DNA of 64,000 nt from Carya illinoinensis (taxonomy: Eukaryota > Streptophyta > Magnoliopsida > Fagales > Juglandaceae). The notes under the pieces were generated by a model that saw only the letters and a list, made by a program, of their open reading frames with translations, had not been told where the DNA came from and made no database searches. Location of the stretch: the NCBI RefSeq assembly GCF_018687715.1, contig NC_056760.1:34083501-34147500 (forward strand), given 5' to 3'. Position numbers and translations under genes: made by a program. Below are positions 1 through 11,180 of the stretch, piece by piece; position 1 is the first letter of the stretch; each line of letters starts with the position of its first letter.

Positions 1-17
1 TAATATAATCTAGGTTC

Positions 18-1772
18 TTGGAACGAGATTTCAACGGGTCTAAATTCTCCATCCATAGACTTGAGTTTGGCGTTCTTGGGTTTGTTTTTCCAATATTGTT
101 GTTGGGTCTCAAAGCGAGTCGATTGGGGTTCGCATCAGTTGTGGAAGATGTTTTGGTTCAAGTAGAAAAATTCTACTATCCAGTAGACTTTGTCGTACTC
201 GACATGCAATTGACTAATCATTCTACTTTCCAAGCACCTGTTATCTTAGGAAGACCCTTCTTGGCTACTTCTAATGCACTCATAAATTGTAGAAGTGGAG
301 TTTTAAAGTTGAGTTTTGGAAATATGACCTTGGAGCTACATATTTTTAATCTTTGCAGGCAACCGCAAGAAGTTGAAGAAGTTCATGAAGTGAATTTGCT
401 GGAAAATTTCATTGATGAAAATTCTGCACATTACTTTCAACTTATTAATTCTTTAGAGGAATTTGAAGAAGATTTAAAAATATTTGATAATGTTAATAAC
501 TCATCTCTTGTTTCCTCAATAGGTCAGCAAGTTACACCACCATGGAGGCCAAAATTTGAGCAACTTCCACCATTGACATCAACCTTCAAGCCTTCGGAGG
601 AGCAATTCCCAACTTTGGACTTCAAACCTCTTCCATTGGAGTTGAAGTATGCTTTCTTAGGACCACAAAGCATCTTCCCTGTGGTAATTTCTTCTCACTT
701 AACTAGTGAACAAGAAGATAAATTGCTAGAGGTCCTTAAGAAGCATAGAAAGTCTATTGGGTGGACAATGGCTGATATAAAAGGTATAAGTCCCTTGGAG
801 TGTACCCATAGGATTTATTTAGAAGATGATGCGAAGCCTTCTAGGGAAATGCAAAGAAGGTTGAATCCCACAATGAAGGAAGTGGTTAAAAGTGAGGTGT
901 TGAAATTGCTTGATGTGGGTATCATTTACCCCATCTCGGATAGCAAGTGGGTAAGTCCTATTCATGTAGTTCCAAAAAAATCTGGGCTTACCATTGTTAA
1001 AAATGAGCAAAATGAATCGATTCCCACCAGAATTCCTACTGGTTGGCGCATGTGTATAGATTATAGGAAGTTGAATGCCGCCACTAGGAAAGATCATTTT
1101 TCTTTGCTTTTTCTTGATCAAGTGTTAGAAAAAGTTGCTGGACATGCCTTTTATTGTTTCTTAGATGGATTCTCCGGTTACTATCAATTAGAAATAGCAC
1201 CAGAGGATCAAGAAAAGACCACCTTTACTTGTCCTTTTGGTACTTTTGCTTTTAGGAGAATGCCTTTTGGTTTATGTAATGCACCAGCAACTTTTCAAAG
1301 ATGCATGCTTAGCATTTTTAGTGACATGATTGAGAACACCCTAGAAGTGTTTATGGATGATTTTTCTGTATTTGGTGATTCATTTGAGAGTTGTTTAACC
1401 AATTTACAAGCTGTTTTGGCCAGGTGTGAAGAGAAGCGATTGCTACTTAATTGGGAGAAGTGCCATTTCATGGTACAACAGGGCATTGTTCTGGGACATA
1501 TTGTTTCATCTAGAGGACTTGAAGTAGATAGAGCAAAAATTGAGTTGATTTCTAAACTTCCTACACCTAAGTCAATAAAAGACATTAGATCTTTTCTTGG
1601 GCATGCGGGTTTTTATAGGAGATTTATCAAAGACTTTAGCTCTACTTATAAGCCTCTATGTAAGCTATTGATGAATGATGTAAAATTTGATTGGACACCC
1701 GAGTGTCAAGAAGCTTTTTGTCAACTTAAAATTTTGCTAACCACTGCTCCTATTTTTCAACCTCCTGATTAG
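18..1772 (+). pseudogene. pol: gypsy pol, protease and reverse transcriptase part
   Basis: A 584-codon open frame starts inside the gene: an in-frame TAA at 6-8 precedes it and the first usable codon is TTG, so no true start is present. Residues ~40-120 hold the C-terminal half of an aspartic protease (VILGRPFLAT motif); the catalytic D-S/T-G part lies upstream and is lost or out of frame. Residues ~235-450 are the reverse transcriptase, with the conserved WRMCIDYRKLN and MPFGLCNAPATFQR blocks and the catalytic FMDD at 1350-1361. The frame ends at TAG 1770-1772, just as the RNase H domain begins. The reverse transcriptase catalytic motifs are intact, so the inactivation is probably not very old. 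Confidence 0.9.
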
Positions 1773-3507
1773 TCACTTTCTTTTGAAATCATGCGTGATG
1801 TAAGTGATTTTGCTATAGGAGCTGTTCTTGAACAGCGTAGGAACAAACTTCCTTATGTCATTTACTATGCAAGTAAAACTTTGAATTTTGCTAAAAAAAA
1901 ATTATTCTACTACTGAAAAAGAATTACTTGCTGTGGTATTTGCTTTAGAGAAGTTTCGTGCATATATTCATGGTTCTCCTATAGTCATCTTTACTGACCA
2001 TGCAGCTCTCAAGTATTTATTGACAAAGAAAGATGCAAAACCAAGGTTGATTAGATGGATATTTTTATTCCAGGAGTTCAATATTATCATCAAGGACAAG
2101 AAAGGAGTAGAGAATGTGGTAGCCGACCATTTGCCTAGGCTCACAGTTGCTGAAACTGAACAACCGACACTTGTTCTTGATTCTTTTCCTAATGAACATA
2201 TTATGTTAGTTGAAATTTTACCTTGGTTTACTGATATAGTTAATTTCTTGGTGACAGGACAAACAACACCTCATTGGAGCGCTCAAGATATACGGAAATT
2301 CATGCATGAGGTGAGATCGTTCTTTTATGATGATCATTACCTTTTCAAGTATTGTTCAGATCAAATCATTAGGAAGTGTGTGCCCAATGATGAAATTTCT
2401 GGTGTCTTAAATTTTTGCCATACGAAAGCTTATGGTGGGCATTTTTTAGCCCACAAAACAGTGGCCAAAATTCTTCAAAGCGGATTTTATTGGCCAACCA
2501 TGTTCAAGGATGCCTTTAGTTTTTGTAAAACTTGTGAACCTTGTCAGAAATTAGGAGGAATCACTAGGAGAAATATGATGCCTATGCAACCCATACTAGT
2601 GATTGAAATTTTTAATTGTTGGGGGATAGATTTTATGGGACCATTTCCTTCTTCTTATGGCTATTTATACATTTTGCTTGCTGTTGACTATGTTTCTAAG
2701 TTGGTTGAGGTAGTCCCTTGCAAATCTAATGATTATCAAGTTGTTTTAAAATTTTTGAAAGAAAACATTTTTGCAAGGTTTGGCATGCCTAAAGCCATAA
2801 TCAGTGATAATGGCACCCACTTTTGTAACAAGCATTTCTCGGCCTTAATGAAGAAGTATGGTATCCATCACAAAATCTCTACTCCCTATCATCCTCAAAC
2901 CAATGGACAAGCTGAACTAGCAAATAGGGAGATTAAAAACATTCTTGAAAAAACAGTTAACCCAAACAGGAAGGATTGGTCTTTGAGATTGTCTGATGCC
3001 TTGTGGGCTTATAGAACAGCCTTTAAAACCATTTTGGGCATGTCTCCATATAGACTAGTGTATGGTAAGGCTTGCCATTTGCCTGTAGAGTTGGAACATA
3101 GAGCGTATTGGGCCATTAAACAATGCAATTTTAACATTGATAAATCTAGTTGTGTGAGAAAATTGCAGTTGTCTGAGTTGGATGAGTTGAGGATGGATGC
3201 CTACAACAATTCTAAGTTGTCCAAAGAAAGAATGAAGAACTTCCATGACAAACACATCCAACGTAAGACTTTTGAGTCTAATAAAAAAGTGTTATTGTAC
3301 AACTCTCGGTTACACTTGTTCCCTAGTAAGTTAAGGTCTCGATGGAGTGGGCCTTATGTGGTACAAACTGTTTTTCCTCATGGTGCTATAGAGATAATGA
3401 ATCCTATCAATGGTAACATTTTTAAGGTTAATGGTCAAAGGCTCAAGCCTTTTATTTCTAACTTTGCACCTGAGGAATCTACTTTACATTTGCTTGATCC
3501 TAATTGA
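1773..3507 (+). pseudogene. pol: gypsy pol, RNase H and integrase part
   Basis: This continues the upstream pol after the stop at 1770. RNase H runs in the upstream frame to an oligo-A tract at ~1892-1901, then in the +1 frame ([15 protein letters not shown] block) to ~2150. Integrase follows. Its zinc-binding H-H-C-C region lies at ~2418-2560, and the core catalytic motifs include [17 protein letters not shown] and PQTNGQAE. The C-terminal part ends at TGA 3505-3507 without a chromodomain. In a working element this would degrade template RNA and insert the cDNA. One base slip in the A run is enough to explain the break. Confidence 0.88.
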
Positions 3508-4177
3508 TGGTTCTTGATCTATCCATTTCTTTTCATTGTTTTCTTTTGTTTTTCAGTTTTTATTTTTTATTTTGGCTGCATTCTTTTCAAAGCTATCCAG
3601 GTACTTCCTTTTCCTCTTTCCTTCAGTTTTTCTTTGAATTTTCGGTTCTTCTTTTAGTTGTTTTACCCCTTAACTGCTCCCCTTGTGTAAATTCTTTCGT
3701 TTCTCTTGCATCATTGAGAACCATGTTACAATCTAGTTAGGGATGGAAGAGAATTTATTTCTCTGTTTGCATGCTTTAGACATATTTTGGTCCACTTTGG
3801 GGGAGTGTTAGTAATGAGTTGAAAGCAGATTAAATCCCTCGTTCTTGAAGATTACACACTGGAAAGTGATTAAAAAAAAAAAAAATTTTTTTTAGGTCAT
3901 GGAAGATGTGGAATGTAGTGCAAATATGAGTATATGTCAAAAGAGAGACTTATCCAGTTTATTTAGTTGTTAAATCAAGGAAAAAATGTTAAAAGTTTTG
4001 CTAAAACACACACAACACATACCCGGAAGGCCTAGAAAGACTACATTGAGTCATTATTGGTTGATTTACACTTCAATTGTTTGAGACTCTAATGAACCAT
4101 ATCCTAATGGCTTAGGAAGAAATCTGAAATGAATTAAATGAGAAAAGGGACAAGCCAGGGATCCAAAAAAAGAAAAA
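3508..4177 (+). other. gypsy 3' non-coding region and possible start of 3' LTR
   Basis: No supported gene. A short open frame at 3504-3740 is very rich in Phe and Leu but shows no domain; it could be a decayed env-like remnant or plain T-rich DNA. The sequence near 3708-3730 resembles the conserved stretch that follows pol in Athila-type elements. A purine-rich GGGGGAG at 3799-3805 followed by TGTTAG at 3806 may be the polypurine tract and LTR start. A back-to-back A13/T9 homopolymer lies at ~3873-3893. The LTR end was not found; SINE and LINE insertions interrupt the region. Confidence 0.4.
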
Positions 4178-4351
4178 TTCCTTTAGGTAGACTAGTGGTA
4201 AGGGCTAACTTGTGAAAGTGTGGGTAGGCGCATATTCATAGGTCCGATTCCCCCACTAGGAAATCTAAAAACATAAATTACATCTGTGTAGTAGAAAAGA
4301 CTGCCTACTACTGGGATCCTTACAAAAAAAAAAGAAAAAAAAAAAAAAAGA
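4178..4351 (+). mobile_element. tRNA-derived SINE
   Basis: The internal RNA polymerase III promoter is visible: an A-box-like TAGACTAGTGG at 4188-4198 and a B-box GGTCCGATTCC at 4241-4251, one base from the consensus GGTTCGANTCC, with tRNA-like spacing (~42 bases between boxes). A tRNA-unrelated body follows and ends in TTAC plus an A-rich tail to ~4350. Total length ~170 bp is normal for a plant SINE. It has no coding capacity and would depend on LINE machinery. A duplication flanking the SINE itself was not found. A decayed tRNA gene is unlikely because of the tail and the extra body. Confidence 0.65.
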
Positions 4352-4677
4352 AGTAGGTGCCTTTCAAAGTCTAATAGCGTGAAAGCCGCCACTACAATGG
4401 TTTTGAATTAGAGTAAGACCATGTGGTTTTCGCAGATTGGTTGTTGTGATTGAAACTGTTAATGTCTCTTGGTAGTTGATCTTGGAATTCTAACCCCATT
4501 TCCATGCACTTGAAAGAAAGCAAGCTTTGTTACATGTAATTCCCTTGGTGCTACTAAGAGTGTTGATGAGGTTGATCTTGGGCTTGGTTTGTCTATGATG
4601 GAGGTTAGTAATTAACAAAGTGACCAACGTAGGTTGTCTATTAATTATGGTAAGGGATTGAGGAAGGACTTGATGAG

Positions 4678-4935
4678 GTGGAGAATGAAAATGGGTTAGT
4701 AGAAAATTCTATGGATGATCAGAATGTTGACATGTCAGTGCAAGAGGCTGTGGGAATGCACAGTAAAGATGATTGTGGGTCTGAACCAGAAAAGGAGGAT
4801 GGAGAACACCTTGGAAAAAATAAAATCTATCTCTCAGACAGTGATACCAAAAATGAGAAGAAATTGCCTAAAGGGGGACGCTTACTTAGAAGTTCGACCC
4901 GGGTTCCTAGCAAACCCGTTCGTATGAATCTATGA
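4678..4935 (+). pseudogene. LINE-1 ORF1 C-terminal remnant
   Basis: An 85-codon acidic and basic low-complexity frame that ends at TGA 4933-4935. No DUF4283 or zinc knuckle is visible, so only the disordered C-terminal tail of the RNA-binding ORF1 protein is likely left. Identity rests on position: its stop overlaps the ATG of ORF2 in an ATGA (4932-4935), the same junction seen in LINE-4. The visible ATG at 4678 is an internal methionine, not a proven start. Confidence 0.5.
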
Positions 4936-5867
4936 TCTGCAATCCTATGTTCTAGAATATTCGGGGCCTCAGAACGTCTCGGAGAAGGGTGTGTAAGTTG
5001 GTAAGGAAATTACAGTTGAATTTTCTTATGTTAGCTGAGCCTTTTGCTGATGATTACAGGATGGTTAGCCTGCAACATTTGTTGAAGTTTGATTGCTGTT
5101 TTTCTAATTTTTGTGTTGGTGGAAAGCTTTGGTTAATCTGGAAAGAAGATTTGCATTTATCGGTTATTAGTTATAGTGCCCAACATGTGATTGTTTCTAT
5201 GAGCATGGATTCTCGACAAGTTGTTATTTCTGTGGTGTATGCTAAATGTAGTCATGTTGAAAGAAGAGAGATTTGGAGATTGTTACAACTTGATGTGGTC
5301 CAAGATGCACCTTGGTTATGCCTAGGTGATTTGAATATTATTCGTGGGGAGGAGGAACATTGTGGTGGTCGACTGAGATTGCGGGTTGCTATAGATGAAT
5401 TTAATGATTTTATTGATAACTGTGATCTCGTTGACATGAAAGCTGTGGGGAGTAAATTCTCATGGTGTAATGGTCAGAGGGGTCTAGCTCGGAGCTGGTC
5501 AAAATTAGATAGATGTTTAATGAATGTTGTGGTTGCAGGTGCTTTTCCGGATGCTTTATGCAAATATATGGTGCGGACAACTTCAGATCATGCCCCTTTG
5601 TCTTTTGTGTTTAAGAATTTGGGGAATCGCTATGGTCCTTCCTCCTTCAAATTTCAGCAAATGTGGGTGTCTCATAGTAATTTTTGGGAGGTGGTTAATG
5701 ATACTTGGAGTGCTTCTATTGAGACTAGGGGTCTTCTTGGTCTTGCTACCAAGTTAAAGAAAGTGAAAATAGTCTTAAAGGATTGGAATTGTCGTGTTTT
5801 TGGCCATACGGAGACAAAGATCCAGGTATTTGAGAATAAAATTGAACAATTAGAAAGCCAATTATAG
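4932..5867 (+). pseudogene. LINE-1 ORF2, endonuclease domain
   Basis: ORF2 starts at ATG 4932 inside the ATGA overlap. The start region contains the conserved N-I-R-G-L motif; a TAG at 4953-4955 replaces the usual Trp. The exonuclease-endonuclease-phosphatase fold follows with the LCLGDLNI motif (~5317), FSWCNGQRG-type block (~5457) and SDHAPL at ~5587 carrying the catalytic Asp-His pair. This domain nicks target DNA to prime reverse transcription. The frame stops at TAG 5865-5867. Catalytic motifs other than the stops look preserved. Confidence 0.85.
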
Positions 5868-7415
5868 GAGGGTTTCTCAGAAGACACAGAGCAAGCTTTA
5901 TTGGAGGCTAAGGAAGAACCTGCAGTTTGGATGAAAAGAGAATAAACAAGGCTTTCACAGCAGGTGAAGCTTAGGTGGATGGAGGCAGGAGATGCCTCGG
6001 CTCAATTTTTTAAAACTTTTGTTTCTCTTAATAAACCTTTTGTGTAGGAAATGAGGTGTCCAGATGGGACGTGTTTAAATTCTCCGGAAGATATTCATTC
6101 AGGTTCAGTGGATTATTTCAGTTCTTTTCTACAGGCACGTGCTCCAAGAGACCTTCTGGATTTGTCAAATTTGGTGCAACATTCTATTTTGGAGGAGGAA
6201 AATACTAACCTCCTTCAGCTCCCTTTAATCCAAGAGGTTAAAGTGGCTATGTTTTCCATTCCTGTGGATAGTAGCCCGGGTCCAGATGGTTTTGGCTCTG
6301 GTTTCTATAAGGCATGTTGGGATGTTGTTGAAGTTGATGTGGTGGCAGCGGTTCAAGAACTTTTTCTTGGCATTCCAATATCGAGGTTCTACTCAACGTC
6401 CTACATTATGCTCATTCCAAAAATGCAGAGGCCTACTAGTTTTGATAAGTTCCACCCCATCAGTTTATGTTTAGTGGTGTATAAAGCTTTTTCCAAGATT
6501 CTGGTTTGAAGATTATCGCCTATCCTTAACAGAATCATCTCTTCAGAACAACGTGCTTTTCTTCCTGGGCGTAATATATTTGAAAATATTTCTTTGGCCC
6601 AAGAAATGATACACATGATTAATAAGAAGGTTAGGGATGGTAATACTGTTATTAAAGTGGACATGGCTAAGGCCTATGATAGCATAGACTGGGATTTTTT
6701 AATCCATGTTATGGCTTCATTTGGTTATTCTGGGAGGTTTTGCAGTTTGATCAGAAATTGTATATCGACTCCTTGGTTCTCAGTGGTTATGAATGGGTCG
6801 GTTAAAGGATTTTTCTCTAGTGGGCGAGGTTTGCGCCAAGGTGACCCTCTCTCGCCATACTTGTTTATTCTCGTTGAGGAGGTGCTCTCCAGGCTTTTAA
6901 AGCATAAGTTTATGAGTGGGCATATTGTTCCATTCTCTCATCCCCGAGGTACGCCTCTTGTTTCTCATTTATTATATGCTGATGATATTATGTTGTTTGT
7001 TAATGGTGGAAGATCTTCTCTTCAAGAAGTTAGAGATACCTTTGAGTTATACGAAGCCTGGTCTGGTCAAGTGGTGAGTAGAGCGAAGTCCTCAATCTTT
7101 TTTTTCTAAGCATGCTACTAATGCTCGGAAAAGGAGATCTTTACTTTTGACATCGTTCTCAGAAGGTTTTTTCCCGGTCAAGTACTTGGGAGTCCCGCTT
7201 ATGGTAGGTCGTATGAAAATCTCATATTTTGATGATTTATTATGCTGCATTCGACGGAAATTGGAAGGATGGCAGAATAGGTTTCTATCTTCTGGTACCC
7301 GTCTTATTTTATTGAGACATGTTCTGGCCAGTATTCCTATTCATTTGCTCTCTGTTTTGCATGCTCCTAAGGCTGTCATGGTAGCCTTAAAGCGGCTTAT
7401 GAGTAATTTTTCTAG
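5868..7415 (+). pseudogene. LINE-1 ORF2, reverse transcriptase domain
   Basis: Same frame as the endonuclease, with stops near 5942, 6045 and 6507. The PGPDG block (~6278), DMAKAYDSIDW (~6660), GLRQGDPLSPYLF (~6830) and the catalytic YADD at 6975-6986 are all present. The reading frame shifts within a T run at ~7096-7105 and again near 7415. The domain copies element RNA at the nicked target. All key residues are readable, so damage is mostly nonsense changes and indels in homopolymers. Confidence 0.87.
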
Positions 7416-8520
7416 GGTCCCTGGAATGGTAAACAGAAGCGTCAGTGGGTAAATTGGAGTAGTATTTGTTCCCCTATTCGAGAAGGAGGTTTGGGTCTTC
7501 GAAAATTAGAGGAAGTCTAAGATTCTTTATTTATGAAGCTTGCTTGGAATGTCTTGACAGGTGATTCTTTATGGGCCAATTTTTTTAAGCAAAAGTATGT
7601 GAAAAATCAGCATGTGACATTGGTAGATCAACGGAAAGGAACATTATTTTGGAAGCATATTGTGGGTATGATTTCAAAGGTTTTAGGCAATTCTTGGTGG
7701 AGGGTGCGGGATGGAAATGTGTCCTTTTGGAGAGATCCTTGGCTTAAATCGGGAGCTCTTGTAAACTCTTGTGATATATCTGATTTTCCTTTATTGAAAG
7801 TCCGGGAATGTCGGCTTCAAAATGGTTGGGATGTGGATTTGTTACATAGATTGGTGGGGGCAACTAAAATGGAAGAAATTCTAAATTGTCTCGGTGAACA
7901 AAAAGAGGGTGGAGATTTATTGATTTGGAAGCCAACTCTGAATGGGGTTTTCTCCTCAAAATCGGCTTGGGATTGTGTTCGTGTTCGTGCACCAAAATCT
8001 GAATGGACTACCTAGATTTGGCATTCAGCTCTTCCAAAAAAATATTCGGTTACCATCTAGAAGGCTTTACACTATAGCCTTACTGTTGATAGTCGTATTA
8101 ATTCGTTAGGCATTCCTTTGGTCTCAAGATGTGAATGTTGTACACAGGGGTGTGTGGAAGATTAAGATCATGTCCTCATTTATGAGAGGATTGCTGCAGT
8201 TATTTGGAGGTGGGTATCTCTACAGTTAGGGATGCCTTATGACTCGCAGAGATCTTGGAGAGCAACTATGGAGTTGTGGTTTAGGCGTGCTACTCATTCG
8301 ACTCAAAAAGGTACTCTGCTTGCTCTTATTCCTATTATTGTGACTTGGTCCCTTTGGGTGTGGAGATATAAGGCATGTATGGAAGGTAAACACGTTGCTG
8401 TGAGCTCTCTCTGGGGTTCAATTAAGGCAGCCATTGCATGGGTGGGTGTCAGGTTACGTGATAGTAAGAAGATAACTGATAGAGATGAAAGAGTGTTAAA
8501 TTTTTTCTCCATTCTAGTTA
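7416..8520 (+). pseudogene. LINE-1 ORF2, thumb and zinc-binding (zf-RVT-like) region
   Basis: This links the reverse transcriptase to RNase H. It contains the REGGLGLRKLE-type block (~7480), W-rich segments (FWRDPW, ~7727) and a zf-RVT-like segment at ~7970-8190 with Cys residues spaced as in that family. Stops occur near 7518, 8013, 8058 and 8163. The function in plant LINEs is thought to be nucleic-acid binding; nothing else can be read from the sequence. Confidence 0.75.
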
Positions 8521-9055
8521 AACATGTGAAGAGGAAAAACTTTCTGTTGGTGAAATGGATGAAACCAAGTCCAGGTTGGTTTAAATTAAATGTGGGTAGG
8601 AGTTCCTTGGGAAATCCAGGTCGTATGGGTGCAGGGGTATTATTAGAGATGAGAAGGGGAATCTTATTTGGGCTTTTGCGAAGGAGTTGGGATATGGCTC
8701 TAATAATGAAGCTGAGCTCATTGCTCTTTGTTATGGTCTTCAGTTTTGTAAGGAATTAGATATTGGAAGAGTGGAGATTGAATTAGATTCGCTGTTAGTG
8801 ATTCATTGGTTGCAAAAAGGGCATTGTGGTATATGGTATCTTGAAGATTATTGGAAAAAGATACAAGTTATGGTTGCAACCTTGGAGGTTAAGATCCAAC
8901 ATATATACAAAGAAGGCAATGCAGGAGCAGATTTCTTGGCCCGTTTGGCGTCTGATCAGAAGAATGGTACGTGGAGCTCATACAATGACGTGCCTCACTT
9001 GCTTAAAGGGATTTTGAAAGTAGATAAAATTGGTCTTCCGGCTATTCGGGTATAG
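8521..9055 (+). pseudogene. LINE-1 ORF2, C-terminal RNase H domain
   Basis: An RNase H fold of the type acquired by plant L1 elements. The first catalytic block reads LNVGRSSLGNPG where LN-x-DG-S is expected, so the first catalytic Asp seems to be lost. A frameshift near 8640 moves the rest to another frame: the NNEAELIALCYGL block (~8700) and the EIELDSLLVI block (~8778) keep their acidic residues. The protein ends at TAG 9053-9055, the probable natural end of ORF2. Confidence 0.82.
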
Positions 9056-9341
9056 GTTGGTTTTTTTTTTTTGTGGTTTTTTCATCTTGGTTGTGTAGTG
9101 TTGGTTTTCATGCAGGTTGGTTTTGTTTTTGTTGTCTTGTGTTTTGGTTTGTTGGTCTTGTTTGGTTTTTTTTAGCACTTGGTTTGGGCTAGTTTATAGC
9201 GGTTTATTGTATGCCCCCAAATCTCTTTTTGTTACCACGGTATTCCTCCGCCACAAGTGAGGGTTTTTTAATAAACCTGGGACAGGGCTGCTATGTGGGT
9301 GGCTACTAGCTCTTTACAAAAAAAATAAAAAATAAAAAAGA
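9056..9341 (+). other. LINE-1 3' UTR and A-rich tail
   Basis: A T/G-rich non-coding stretch after ORF2, ending in GGCTACTAGCTCTTTAC and an A-rich tail with interspersed T (9318-9340). The last bases before the tail resemble the end of the nearby SINE (CTACTACTGGGATCCTTAC), which would fit recognition of both RNAs by one reverse transcriptase. No genes. Confidence 0.7.
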
Positions 9342-9419
9342 AGTATGCCTTGCAGATTCCATAGGATAGAATTCCCTATTATGATTTCCTTTAATCTTGT
9401 TTATTTGTAATTCTTTGTA

Positions 9420-10676
9420 TTAATTTTCAATATTATTAATTTCATAATTAAATAAATCAGGTGAATCTGTTTTACTTAATATATTAATATGAGATTGTCT
9501 TGAAGTGGATGCATTATTATCAATATTTAATTTTTCTAATTTGCTAGAGATTTGTTCTAGTAAATCTTCTTTGGTCTTGGAAAAACTAGATTTTAAGTGA
9601 GCAGATATTTTACGGGGAATAAACAAAGGAATTTCTTTAACTTCTTTAGCCGGAGTTTTAATAGGGGATATTAAGTTTTCAATTCTTTCTAATTGTTTAC
9701 TCATGGTTTTTAAATATAAATTAGTATAATTATTTTGTTGAATTATATTATCAGTATTTTTAGTTTCTGGAGAAGTTAACCTCTTTATTGGTGATGTTAA
9801 TATTTGTGTATTTCTTTGATTATACTTAATAGCTTCGAAAGGAGGGTACTCTTCATAAATAATTTGATTATTTTCTACTTTAACCCATTGATTAGTAGTC
9901 CTATTTATAGTCGACAATTGATTTGATTTATATATTTCAAACCATGTAAAGAAAGGTATATTAATCTGTATACTTTCTAAATATTCATAGTATTTTATTT
10001 AGATATAATCTCTTTCTAATTTTGAGAAAGTAGAGAACAATGAAAGTCTTTTCTGTTTATTTTCTTCTTTCATATAATCTTATTTAAGATATTCTTTATT
10101 AATTTTAAATTCTTCTTTACCCAGGGTAAATATTTGGGCGTCATCTCCAACTATTTGTGAATATGTTGGAGAAGAAGGTTCTTTATTTTGATGGAGATTA
10201 GAAGAGGATGCTAAATCAGGGTGATTAACTGAATATACAGGTGTATCAATAATATTTTCAAGAATAACTCTCCAGATTTGAGTATCTAGATTTTGACATC
10301 TAGTATCAAAATTTTGTGATTTATTTCTAGAGATTGAAGTGATTGTAGATCTATTATCAAAATTTTGTGACCTATTCCTACTGATTGTAGGTCGTGGTGT
10401 ATGGTAGTTGGAGGGTGCTGGAGAAAAATAATGAGAAAATGATCTCCTAAAAGGTTGAAAGATAATTTGGACTGTTCTGTTCTGGTTTTGATCTATATAA
10501 TCTAAATCATCTTTAAAATTATTTTCAACATTCGGTAATGAAATAATATTTTCTAATTGCCATTCATTAGGAAGAGTAATCTGATTCCAATAAATCTATT
10601 TAGGAATTTATATGTTAGAATTTGGTGTACTAGATTATAATAATAATGTGTAGCCTTTTGGACTAGTAATGAGAAC
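9420..10676 (-). pseudogene. Caulimovirid-like polyprotein remnant downstream of movement protein
   Basis: The longest open stretch (9420-9917) encodes 165 residues rich in Asn, Ile, Lys and Ser, with a Pro-Ile/Ser segment in the middle. The sequence from ~9918 to 10676 continues in related frames with stops near 9999, 10083, 10590 and 10640. It lies where the linker and coat-protein part of a pararetrovirus polyprotein would be. I do not see the Cys-His knuckle of a coat protein, so the assignment rests on position. The remaining polyprotein (protease, reverse transcriptase) is missing. Confidence 0.5.
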
Positions 10677-11180
10677 CTATGGCTCTAATGTTGTTTTCAT
10701 TAATTTATAATGGATCTTATATACTACAGTTAAACGATGTGATCCTTTCATCATATGATAACCATTTGTTTTAATATTTAATGTTAAGGCATGTAGAATA
10801 TTAGTATCAAATAATGAAGATGAATAATTAAGATAGTAATTAAAATATACTGGACCTTGAAATAGACTAGATTCAACCATGCCAAGTAATAAATCATGGA
10901 AATTATAATGTCTTTCATCCCTTAAACAGAGTAATACAGAAGCATTTAGTCCATTTCTGGTAAGTGGTTTTACAGCCACTTGTACCAATTCAATATGTAT
11001 ATATTTCTGCTCCTTATGGTGTTTAATGGCTTCTTTTGTTAATAATTGTAATGATTCATAATCATTATTTAGGCTAATAGTTTTCTCTCCTGTTTTAATT
11101 ATATAATTTGTAAGAAATAATAATTTTGAGGAGAAAGTTGATTGTTTATATATTTGATTTTTAGGTACATTAGGAATTGT
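10677..11180 (-). pseudogene. Caulimovirid-like movement protein domain
   Basis: A 30K-superfamily movement protein (Caulimovirus-type). The diagnostic core is in the frame at 10677-10988: a G-L-N-A-S-V block, a following C-L-R-D block with an R-H pair, and the G-P-V-Y-F segment typical of this family. Upstream coding to ~11180 continues in a compatible frame. Such proteins widen plasmodesmata for virus spread. The stop at 10677-10679 cuts it from the downstream part. This domain is the main reason to call the region viral rather than a retrotransposon. Confidence 0.75.

Larger units (their letters stand above)
1..3805 (+). mobile_element. Ty3/gypsy retrotransposon, Athila-like, 5' part outside window
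   Basis: The pol domain order is protease, reverse transcriptase, RNase H, integrase, which defines Ty3/gypsy. The catalytic FMDD box, the zinc-binding HHCC region of integrase and the absence of a chromodomain fit the Athila group. The 5' LTR and gag lie to the left of the window. The pol reading frame carries a stop at 1770-1772 and a frameshift in an A run near 1892-1901, so the copy cannot make its full polyprotein. A G-rich purine stretch at 3798-3805 is followed by TG and may mark the start of the 3' LTR. Lineage assignment is from protein resemblance only. Confidence 0.88.
4352..9341 (+). mobile_element. LINE-1: L1-type non-LTR retrotransposon with RNase H
   Basis: Order: ORF1 remnant, apurinic-type endonuclease, reverse transcriptase (YADD), zinc-binding region, RNase H, 3' UTR and A-rich tail at 9318-9340. 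The DUF4283 N-terminal part of ORF1 was not found, so the copy is probably 5'-truncated or rearranged. ORF2 has several stops and at least three frameshifts. Sequence after the tail (AAGTATGCCTT) resembles sequence after the SINE tail (AAGTAGGTGCCTT), so the LINE may have landed in the SINE tail; this duplication is imperfect and the left border is an estimate. Confidence 0.85.

Noticed and set aside
3504..3740. env-like gene after gypsy pol
   Set aside because: Only a Phe/Leu-rich 78-codon frame with no transmembrane-env pattern that can be trusted; kept as non-coding.
4188..4251. tRNA gene suggested by A- and B-box motifs
   Set aside because: No acceptor stem pairing was evident, and the tail and extra body fit a SINE better.
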